Part shown: positions 1 to 5,655 of the stretch, piece after piece
Numbering within the stretch: the stretch's first letter is position 1
Layout of the letters: every line of letters begins with the position of its first letter
Assembly (NCBI GenBank): GCA_947174955.1
Contig: CAMWKX010000093.1
Location: 1 to 5,655 of the forward strand
DNA: 5,655 nt
Source: an uncultured Clostridia bacterium
Lineage (GTDB): Bacteria; Bacillota; Clostridia; Christensenellales; Borkfalkiaceae
Direction of reading: 5' to 3'
Notes under the pieces: generated by a model
Databases searched by the model: none
The model's input: the letters and a program-made list of their open reading frames with translations, nothing else
What the model was told of the DNA's origin: nothing
Translations under genes and position numbers: made by a program

Positions 1-1417
1 TTGCCATACTGCGGTTGTCGTCGCCGACGATTACCATATTGTGCGAATCGTGCGCCACGGTCAGACCTATCGCGCCGCCGTAAAAGCCGTAGCCCTTTAA
101 AAGCCCCAGCCCGATATTGCCGTTTTTGCCGTGCCTTTCCACGACTGCGAGCTTTAAAATATGCATATTGTCGATATTGACGTCGCCGTTAAGCGACGGT
201 ATTTCCGCCGTTTCGCAGTCCGTCACTATGCTGCCGCCCGACAGCGCTATCACCTTTGCACGCCTGCCCTTTAACGTGATTTTAAAGTCGTCGGCGGTCA
301 CCGTTCGGATATGCACGGTGTTCTTAACGAAGGGCGGCAGATATTTTTCGCTCGTATCAAACAGCGGCTTGCCGTCCTGCGCCACGAGCTTTCCGTTTTT
401 GAAAACGTGCGTCACGTTGAAGCTCTGCAAATCGTCCACCACCGCGATATCGGCAAAATAGTTGGGCGCAACCGCTCCGCGCCATTTGAGATTATAGCAC
501 TCGGCGGCGTTGAGCGTTGCCATCGTCACGGCTCTTATCGGGTCGAGCCCCGCGGCAACCGCAGTACGCAGGGCGTCATCAATATGCCCTCTTTCAACCA
601 AATCGGCAGCGTGTCTGTCGTCCGTGCACATTAAAAATCTGCGCACGTTCTTCGCGTTGACGAGCTTACAGTCGGCTTGCAGATTGTGCGCCGTCGAGCC
701 GTGCCGCAGCATTACGTACATACCCTTTGACAGCTTTTCCTCGATTTCCTTTCTGCCCTCGCTCTCGTGGTCGGTGACAATTCCGCCGCAAAGGTATGCG
801 TTGAGCTTTTTACCGCTGAGCATAGGCGCGTGACCGTCCGTCGGCTTGCCCGCGTTCAATGCCGCTTCCAGCTTTTTCAAAGCCTCGCCGTCGCCCGCTA
901 CAACCGCGGGATAATTCATAAACTCGCCCAACCCGAAAAAGGTTTGGTCTGCTATAAGCCGTTCGGTGTCCTCTCCCGTGAGCTGAGCGCCGCTCGTCTC
1001 GAAGGGGGTTGCGGGCACGCACGAGGGAAGCATAAGCTTTACGTCGAGCGGAGTGTTCTTTGCCGCCTCCGCTATGTACCTTGCGCCGTCTGCTCCGCAC
1101 ACGTTGACGATTTCGTGCGGGTCGGCGATTACCGTCGTAGTGCCGCGCGGAACTACCAGCGAGGCGAACGCCTCGGGAGAGAGCTGACTGCTCTCGATAT
1201 GCACGTGCGCGTCGATAAACGCGGGCAGAATAATCTTGCCTTCAAGGTCGTAAACCTCTCTTGCGCGGTACTTGCCTATGCCGACTATTTTATCGTCTTT
1301 TATTGCGATATCGCCCTTTCTTATCCTGCCGCAGAACACGTCTAAATAGCGCGCGTTTTTAAGCACTATATCGCATTGGTTGCGGGATATTGCCGCGTCA
1401 ACGTAAGTTTTTATCAT
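1..1417 (-). CDS. ade: Adenine deaminase, C-terminus beyond the window
   Basis: This is a metal-dependent amidohydrolase that deaminates adenine to hypoxanthine and ammonia in purine salvage; it is expected in the cytoplasm. I translated the frame by eye and it stays open from the ATG at 1417 to the left edge (472 codons). Family members run to about 550-600 residues, so roughly the last 100 are missing. Visible motifs: an N-terminal small beta domain (CDIVLKNARYLDVF, 15-28), the metal motif FIDAHVHIESS (68-78; His71, His73), ADPHEIVNVCG (98-108; His101), GLGEFMNYP (162-170), the metal histidines in DGHAP (194-198) and TDHESEG (215-221), and CTDDRH (264-269) with the catalytic aspartate. The adenine-deaminase-type C-terminal domain then begins, with VVERHGKNG (425-433) and VAHDSHN (454-460). 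This last motif separates it from dihydroorotases and other amidohydrolases. All expected catalytic residues in the visible part are intact. The start codon overlaps the parC stop (ATGA) and no good Shine-Dalgarno is close, so translation is probably coupled. Confidence 0.93.
   Translation of the reverse strand, partial: MIKTYVDAAISRNQCDIVLKNARYLDVFCGRIRKGDIAIKDDKIVGIGKYRAREVYDLEGKIILPAFIDAHVHIESSQLSPEAFASLVVPRGTTTVIADPHEIVNVCGADGARYIAEAAKNTPLDVKLMLPSCVPATPFETSGAQLTGEDTERLIADQTFFGLGEFMNYPAVVAGDGEALKKLEAALNAGKPTDGHAPMLSGKKLNAYLCGGIVTDHESEGRKEIEEKLSKGMYVMLRHGSTAHNLQADCKLVNAKNVRRFLMCTDDRHAADLVERGHIDDALRTAVAAGLDPIRAVTMATLNAAECYNLKWRGAVAPNYFADIAVVDDLQSFNVTHVFKNGKLVAQDGKPLFDTSEKYLPPFVKNTVHIRTVTADDFKITLKGRRAKVIALSGGSIVTDCETAEIPSLNGDVNIDNMHILKLAVVERHGKNGNIGLGLLKGYGFYGGAIGLTVAHDSHNMVIVGDDNRSMA
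1414..1417 (-). promoter_or_regulatory. ATGA stop/start overlap coupling parC to ade
   Basis: The four bases read ATGA on the minus strand: ATG starts ade and TGA ends parC. The nearest purine-rich stretch, GAGGGCGG at 1437-1444, is about 19 nt from the ATG, which is too far for an ordinary Shine-Dalgarno. Termination-reinitiation is therefore the likely way ade is translated. The overlap is seen directly; the coupling is inferred. Confidence 0.65.
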
Positions 1418-3894
1418 AATGTGAGCTGCTGATTTCCGCCCTCAAAATCGGAGCGGTATTTGAGTGCCACGACCGCCGTGACCTCGCTTGCCGCGGGCAA
1501 CGGCTTGCCCTTTGAGGGGCGGGGTTCGATTGAAATATCCTCGGTATCCATTTCAGTGACCGAGTTGTCCGTACGCATTACGGCTATCTTATACGGCACG
1601 GTTACGTAGTCGGCGAACAGCACCTTGGACTTGCCGTCGACAATCATCATACCCTTTCTGCCCCTGCCCATCGGCTGGAACAGCGACGCGATAACCCTCT
1701 TCGCCGCGCCCGAATCGGACACGATTATTATTTCGCCCTCGCCGTAGAACTGGGTTGCGAACACTACTTCGTCGCCGTCGTTTAACAGTATTCCGCGCAC
1801 GCCGCCCGTCACTCTGCCCTGGCTGGGCACGTCGTCCTTGTCGGCGTTGAGGCAGATACCCTCGCGCGTGACGAAGCACATAGTGCTGTCGGAATCGTCT
1901 ATAAACTGCTCGACGTTCAAAACCTCGTCGCCCGTCTTTAACTTGATTGCGGGAAACACGGGGCGGGAAACAGCGTACTCCTCCCACGCGGTGCGCTTGA
2001 CGGTGCCCTGCTTTGTGAAGAATATCAGCTCGCCCTCGGGCATATTCTCGCCCACGGCAAATATTCTGACAGGCTTCTCACCGCGCAGCGCCGCGTCGTA
2101 GAACGCTTTGAGCTTTAAGCCCGCGCCGCCCATTCCGCTCGCCTCGAACTCGTTTAAATCCACCTTTACGCAGTTGCCGTAGTTGGTGAAAATGAGCATT
2201 GCGGCGTCCGACTTCTGTATTATGACCTGCTTGTACATTCCGTCGCCGCGGTAAGAAGGCGCGAGCGGCTTTTTGTACTTGTGGTCGTACTCTATCTTTT
2301 CGATAAACTTGATATTGTCGTTTGCCGTTATCGTCAGCATCCAGTCGGTCGAAGCGCGCTTGACATCTTGCCTGAACACCTTGATATCCTCAACCGTCGA
2401 CACTATCTGCGTCTTGCGCGGGCAGGGGTACTTGTCCTTGATCTCGCGCATTTCGCTCTTGACGATATTCATCTGCTCGTCGCGGCTGGCAAGGATTGCC
2501 TGCAACCGCTCGATGCGCTTCTTCAATTCTTTCAGCTCGTTTTCGAGCTTGGTTATTTCAAGCTTGGCAAGGCGCGCCAAACGTAAGTCTAAAATCGCCT
2601 GCGCCTGTCTTTCGGAAAGCTCGAACGCCTCCATTAAGCGCATACGCGCGACGGGCGTGCTCTCCGACGACTTGATTATCTTTATAACCTCGTCGATATT
2701 GTGTACGCCGATAATCAAACCCTCTAATATGTGACAGCGCGCCTCCGCCTCTTTGAGTTCGTACTTTGTGCGGCGGATAATGACCTGCCTCTGGTACGCG
2801 ACGTAGTATTTTATTATGTCGATAAGCCCGAGCTGCTGGGGCTTGCCGCCCGCAATTGCTACCATATTTATGCCGAACGTGCACTCTAAATCGGTGTACT
2901 TGAAAAGGTACGCCAAAATGGCGTCGACGTCCGCGTCCCTCTTGCAGTAGATTACCGCGCGCATACCCGTGCGGTCGGACTCGTCGACGATGTCCGCAAT
3001 GCCCGAAAGTATTTCCTTTTTGTCCTCTTTTAAGAGCATTATTTTTCTTAAAAGGTCGGCCTTGTTGGTCTGGTAGGGAAGCTCGGTGAAGATAATTTCC
3101 TTCTTGCCGTTGTCGCCGTTTTCAACCGAATAGCGGGCGCGTAAGGTAATCCTGCCTCTGCCCGTTTCGTACGCCTGTTTAAGCTCGTTTTCAATGATGA
3201 AACCGCCCGTCGAAAAATCGGGTCCGGGTATGATTTTCATCATTTCGTTAAGGGATATTCGGGGGTTATCGATGTACGCGCACACGCCGTCGATAACTTC
3301 GGACAGGTTGTGCGTGGGTATGTTCGTAGCAAGTCCTACCGCTATGCCGTTTGCGCCGTTGACCAGCAGATTGGGGTATCTGCCCGGCAGGATATCAGGC
3401 TCCAAAAGGCTGTCGTCGAAGTTGAAAGAGAACGGTACGGTCTCTTTATCGATGTCCTTTAAAAGCTCCAACGCGAGCGGTTGAAGCCTCGCCTCTGTGT
3501 ACCTCATTGCCGCGGCGGGGTCGCCGTCGACCGAGCCGAAGTTGCCGTGTCCGTTGACGAGCGTCAGGCGCATATTGAAGTCCTGCGCCATTCGCACCAT
3601 TGCGTCGTACACCGAACTGTCGCCGTGCGGGTGGTATTTACCCATACAGTCGCCGACTATTCTCGCCGACTTCTTGTGCGGCTTGTCGGGCGTCAAGCCC
3701 ATCTCCGCCATAGTGTAGAGTATGCGCCTCTGAACGGGCTTCAAGCCGTCCTCGACGCGCGGCAGTGCACGGTCCAAAATTACGAACTCGGCGTAAGGCA
3801 GCATCGACTGCGGCATTACGTCTTCAAGCGGCGTCTGAAAAATCTTGCCCTGAGGTATTATGGTCTGAAAACCGTCGTCTTTCTTCTTAGCCAT
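1414..3894 (-). CDS. parC: Type II DNA topoisomerase subunit A, probably topoisomerase IV ParC (GyrA-like), complete
   Basis: This is the 826-residue DNA breakage-reunion subunit, a usual length (GyrA and Firmicutes ParC are about 800-880). The winged-helix/tower region starts near residue 30 (RALPRVEDGLKPVQRRIL, 42-59). The quinolone-pocket segment YHPHGDSSVYDAM spans 87-99, with Ser93 and Asp97 at the positions of E. coli GyrA Ser83 and Asp87. Arg131-Tyr132 in AAMRYTEAR is the catalytic pair; Tyr132 would form the covalent 5'-phosphotyrosyl link. A charged coiled coil (about 370-490) follows, containing the conserved LDLRLARL (436-443). Residues from about 518 form a beta-pinwheel that I read as roughly six degenerate repeats (such as LIFTNYGNCVKV, LIFFTKQGTVKR, CFVTREGICL). 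The canonical GyrA box (QRRGGKG-like) is not seen in the first blade; the nearest look-alike is QPMGRGRKG at 740-748, in a late blade. The start ATG has a good GAGGTG site 6 nt upstream and MAKKK is a plausible N-terminus. The stop TGA overlaps the ATG of the next gene. ParC is preferred from gene order and the missing box; GyrA is the alternative. Confidence 0.95.
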   Translation of the reverse strand: MAKKKDDGFQTIIPQGKIFQTPLEDVMPQSMLPYAEFVILDRALPRVEDGLKPVQRRILYTMAEMGLTPDKPHKKSARIVGDCMGKYHPHGDSSVYDAMVRMAQDFNMRLTLVNGHGNFGSVDGDPAAAMRYTEARLQPLALELLKDIDKETVPFSFNFDDSLLEPDILPGRYPNLLVNGANGIAVGLATNIPTHNLSEVIDGVCAYIDNPRISLNEMMKIIPGPDFSTGGFIIENELKQAYETGRGRITLRARYSVENGDNGKKEIIFTELPYQTNKADLLRKIMLLKEDKKEILSGIADIVDESDRTGMRAVIYCKRDADVDAILAYLFKYTDLECTFGINMVAIAGGKPQQLGLIDIIKYYVAYQRQVIIRRTKYELKEAEARCHILEGLIIGVHNIDEVIKIIKSSESTPVARMRLMEAFELSERQAQAILDLRLARLAKLEITKLENELKELKKRIERLQAILASRDEQMNIVKSEMREIKDKYPCPRKTQIVSTVEDIKVFRQDVKRASTDWMLTITANDNIKFIEKIEYDHKYKKPLAPSYRGDGMYKQVIIQKSDAAMLIFTNYGNCVKVDLNEFEASGMGGAGLKLKAFYDAALRGEKPVRIFAVGENMPEGELIFFTKQGTVKRTAWEEYAVSRPVFPAIKLKTGDEVLNVEQFIDDSDSTMCFVTREGICLNADKDDVPSQGRVTGGVRGILLNDGDEVVFATQFYGEGEIIIVSDSGAAKRVIASLFQPMGRGRKGMMIVDGKSKVLFADYVTVPYKIAVMRTDNSVTEMDTEDISIEPRPSKGKPLPAASEVTAVVALKYRSDFEGGNQQLTL

Positions 3895-3897
3895 CTC

Positions 3898-5655
3898 TTA
3901 CACCTCTTCCGCGCCCGTATTCTGCTTGACGACGTTGACCTTTTCGATAAAGCCGTCCACCTTGTTGAAGTCGGCGTTTTCGTTTAAAAACTGCTTTCTG
4001 CCGTCGACCTTGTCGCCCATAAGCATCTCTATCATCTCCGCCGCCTGCGTGATATCTTCGAGCGTAACCTGTATTAAATTGCGCGTGGCGGGGTTCATCG
4101 TCGTTTCCCAAAGCTGCTCGGCGCTCATCTCGCCCAAGCCCTTGTAGCGCTGCAAAGAATACCCCTTGCCTACCTTTTTAATCTTTTCGTCAAGCTCCTT
4201 GTCGTCGTAAGCGTACTCCACGACGTCCTTTTTGTACACTTTGTAAAGGGGCGGCATACCTATGTACACGTAGCCCGCCGCAACCAGATCGCGCATATAT
4301 TTAAAGAAAAATGTAAGTAAAATACAGCGGATATGCATACCGTCCTGGTCTGCATCGGAAAGAATAATTACCTTTTTATAGCGCGTTTTTTCCACCTCGA
4401 AGGAGCGGTTGAAGCCCGCGCCTATCGCCGACACAAGCGTCTTGATTTCCTCGTTTTGGAGCGCTTGCAACGCCGTCTTCTTCTGCACGTTCAACGGCTT
4501 TCCGCGAAGGGGCAGAATGGATTGGTACTGCCTTACCCTCGCCTGTTTTGCCGTGCCGCCCGCCGAGTCGCCCTCGACTATGAACAGCTCGTTCAGGTCG
4601 GCGTTTTTGCCCGAACAAGGCGCAAGCTTGCCTATTAAATTCAAACCGTCGTTCTCGCTCGCCGCCTTGGCAACGTCGCGTTCGGCGCGGTGCTTAATTC
4701 TGTCGTCGGCGGCAAATTTCGCTTTCTTTGCGATTTCGTCGAAAGTCGACTTATTGCCGCGCGTGTTGATAAGCTGGGTCAGTCCCTCGATTACCGCCTT
4801 TTCGACGGGCGCTTTCGCCTCGGGGTTGCCGAGCTTGGTCTTGGTCTGCCCCTCGAACTCGACGTTGTTCATCTGCACGGTCAGAACAGCCGTCAAGCCC
4901 TCCCTTATATCGTCCACGACGAACGGCTGGTCCTTCGCCTTTAAAAAGCCGTTATTTCTTGCGTAGTCGTTGACGACCTTTAAAAGACCGTTTCTGAAAC
5001 CTATTTCGTGATAGCCGCCCTCGACGGTCGAAATGTTGTTGACGAAAGAGTACAGGCTTTCGTCGTCGTTTTTCGTGTGAGAGAGCGCGAACTCTATCTT
5101 TATTTTGCCCGCGGGCGCGCCCTTGATCTGTATGTCCTTGATTGTGGAATAATACAGCGGCTGCTCGTACAGCGCCGTTTTGCCGACGTTCAGATAGTTT
5201 ACGAAGTCCTTCAAGCCGCCGTCGAATTTATAAGTGCGCGGCTCGTGCGGGGGCAGCTGAACTTTGGTCGCAACCTCTTCGCCGTCGTCGCCCGTTTCCA
5301 CGACCGTCTTGTACAGCGTGCGCTCGTCGCGCAGGTTTATCTGCACGCCCTTGTTTAAAAACGCGAGTTCTTTAAGCCGCTTTGCAACGGTGTCGTAGTT
5401 CCACTCCACCGTTTCGAACACTTCGGGATCGGGCATAAACTGCACGAAAGTGCCCTTTTTATCCGTCTTTTCGCCCGTATTTTTGAGCGGTGAAACGGGA
5501 ATGCCGCACAGCCACTTTTTCTGCATTTTGTCGTACTCGGACATAAAGCGCATATTAAACACGGTCTTGCGGTAAACTTCCACGTTCAGCCACCTGGAAA
5601 GCGCGTTTGTAACCGACGCGCCCACGCCGTGAAGTCCGCCCGAAAAGGCGTAGTT
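3898..5655 (-). CDS. parE: Type II DNA topoisomerase subunit B, probably topoisomerase IV ParE (GyrB-like), N-terminus beyond the window
   Basis: This is the ATPase and TOPRIM subunit of a type IIA topoisomerase, which uses ATP binding to drive duplex passage with subunit A. 585 codons are visible; by comparison with GyrB about 100 N-terminal residues, including the first part of the GHKL ATP site, lie past the right edge. In visible numbering, the ATP-lid motif SGGLHGVGAS sits at 5-14, the transducer holds VEGGYHE (about 211-217) and the QTK loop Q270-T271-K272 whose lysine contacts the gamma-phosphate in this family, TOPRIM has EGDSAGG at 361-367 and DADQDG at 434-439 (the acidic metal ligands are all present), and the tail has RYKGLGEM (503-510), QLWETTM and MGDKV. 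There is no large insertion in the TOPRIM domain as seen in proteobacterial GyrB. An internal GTG at 5625 could be mistaken for a start, but the motif runs through it, so it is a valine codon. The gene ends with TAA 3 nt before the subunit A gene. The family is certain; ParE rather than GyrB is inferred from context. Confidence 0.93.
   Translation of the reverse strand, partial: NYAFSGGLHGVGASVTNALSRWLNVEVYRKTVFNMRFMSEYDKMQKKWLCGIPVSPLKNTGEKTDKKGTFVQFMPDPEVFETVEWNYDTVAKRLKELAFLNKGVQINLRDERTLYKTVVETGDDGEEVATKVQLPPHEPRTYKFDGGLKDFVNYLNVGKTALYEQPLYYSTIKDIQIKGAPAGKIKIEFALSHTKNDDESLYSFVNNISTVEGGYHEIGFRNGLLKVVNDYARNNGFLKAKDQPFVVDDIREGLTAVLTVQMNNVEFEGQTKTKLGNPEAKAPVEKAVIEGLTQLINTRGNKSTFDEIAKKAKFAADDRIKHRAERDVAKAASENDGLNLIGKLAPCSGKNADLNELFIVEGDSAGGTAKQARVRQYQSILPLRGKPLNVQKKTALQALQNEEIKTLVSAIGAGFNRSFEVEKTRYKKVIILSDADQDGMHIRCILLTFFFKYMRDLVAAGYVYIGMPPLYKVYKKDVVEYAYDDKELDEKIKKVGKGYSLQRYKGLGEMSAEQLWETTMNPATRNLIQVTLEDITQAAEMIEMLMGDKVDGRKQFLNENADFNKVDGFIEKVNVVKQNTGAEEV
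3901..3906 (-). promoter_or_regulatory. Ribosome binding site for the subunit A gene, inside the end of subunit B
   Basis: On the minus strand GAGGTG (within GGAAGAGGTG, 3901-3910) lies 6 nt before the ATG at 3894. It consists of the last Glu and Val codons of the subunit B gene, followed directly by its TAA. This supports the chosen start of the A subunit and suggests that ribosomes finishing B re-initiate on A, keeping the two subunits near equal amounts. Confidence 0.75.

Noticed and set aside
117..833. Overlapping plus-strand open frames opposite ade
   Set aside because: Three mutually overlapping frames in different phases, none with recognisable content, while the minus strand reads continuously as adenine deaminase.
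767..1345. Long open frame on the plus strand (192 codons) opposite ade
   Set aside because: It lies wholly antisense to a clearly conserved amidohydrolase with intact motifs. Its translation is rich in Arg, Val and Tyr with no recognisable domain, as expected when GC-ending codons leave the opposite strand free of stops.
3895..3897. A hidden promoter or terminator between the topoisomerase genes
   Set aside because: Only 3 nt separate the genes and I see no hairpin with a T run around the junction.
3481..3987. Plus-strand open frame (168 codons) across the subunit B/A junction
   Set aside because: It is antisense to the most conserved part of the A subunit (catalytic Tyr and quinolone pocket) and to the tail of B. 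The translation is His/Val/Arg-rich with no family resemblance.
4409..4966. Plus-strand open frame (185 codons) opposite the TOPRIM region
   Set aside because: It is a composition shadow of the B-subunit gene: serine- and phenylalanine-rich, low-information translation, no plausible ribosome site seen, and the opposite strand holds the EGDSAGG and transducer motifs.
65..5370. Recurrent TTTAAAAG-like strings across the window (such as near 96, 3457, 4940, 4979, 5354)
   Set aside because: They looked like a dispersed repeat or regulatory motif, but on the coding strand they read mainly as in-frame Leu-Leu-Lys or Phe-Leu-Asn type codons inside genes, so codon preference (TTA/TTT/AAA) explains them.
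5625..5625. GTG as the possible start of the B-subunit gene
   Set aside because: The frame is open to the right edge and the residues before it (NYAFSGGLHG) complete the conserved SGGLHGVGAS ATP-site motif, so this GTG is an internal valine and the gene is simply cut by the window.

Overview
The window is coding from end to end. It holds three genes on the minus strand, packed as one apparent operon in the transcription order type II topoisomerase subunit B (parE/gyrB-type, 5' end cut off by the right edge), subunit A (parC/gyrA-type, complete), then adenine deaminase (ade, 3' end cut off by the left edge). The first two genes are separated by 3 nt and the last two overlap by 4 nt. No stretch over 300 bases lacks a gene, and I see no promoter, terminator, RNA gene, repeat array, CRISPR or mobile element. 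The operon promoter must lie beyond base 5655 and any terminator before base 1.

Right part (3898 to the right edge): the B subunit with the end of the GHKL ATPase domain, the transducer, the TOPRIM metal-binding domain and the C-terminal GyrB/ParE tail. Middle (1414-3894): the A subunit with the winged-helix breakage-reunion domain, catalytic Tyr132, a coiled coil and a C-terminal beta-pinwheel. Together these form a heterotetrameric type IIA topoisomerase that passes one DNA duplex through another using ATP. Gene order B then A in tight linkage, together with the lack of a canonical GyrA box at the usual place, favours topoisomerase IV over gyrase. However, the breakage domain of subunit A reads as closely to GyrA as to ParC, so the assignment is not settled. 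Left part (left edge to 1417): an amidohydrolase-family adenine deaminase (adenine to hypoxanthine plus ammonia), a purine-salvage enzyme with no obvious biochemical link to the topoisomerase. It is probably co-transcribed and translationally coupled.

Organism (inference): a bacterium, probably a Bacillota/Clostridia-type lineage. The reasons are the parE-parC adjacency, the Firmicutes-like adenine deaminase, the GAGGTG Shine-Dalgarno and the compact operon. The base composition is moderately GC-rich, with frequent ATA and TTA codons alongside GC-ending codons. The precise taxon cannot be read from the window. This is an ordinary housekeeping region, and I found no convincing sign of an undescribed system. 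The points worth a second look are the mixed gyrase/topo IV character of the pair and the unusual attachment of ade.
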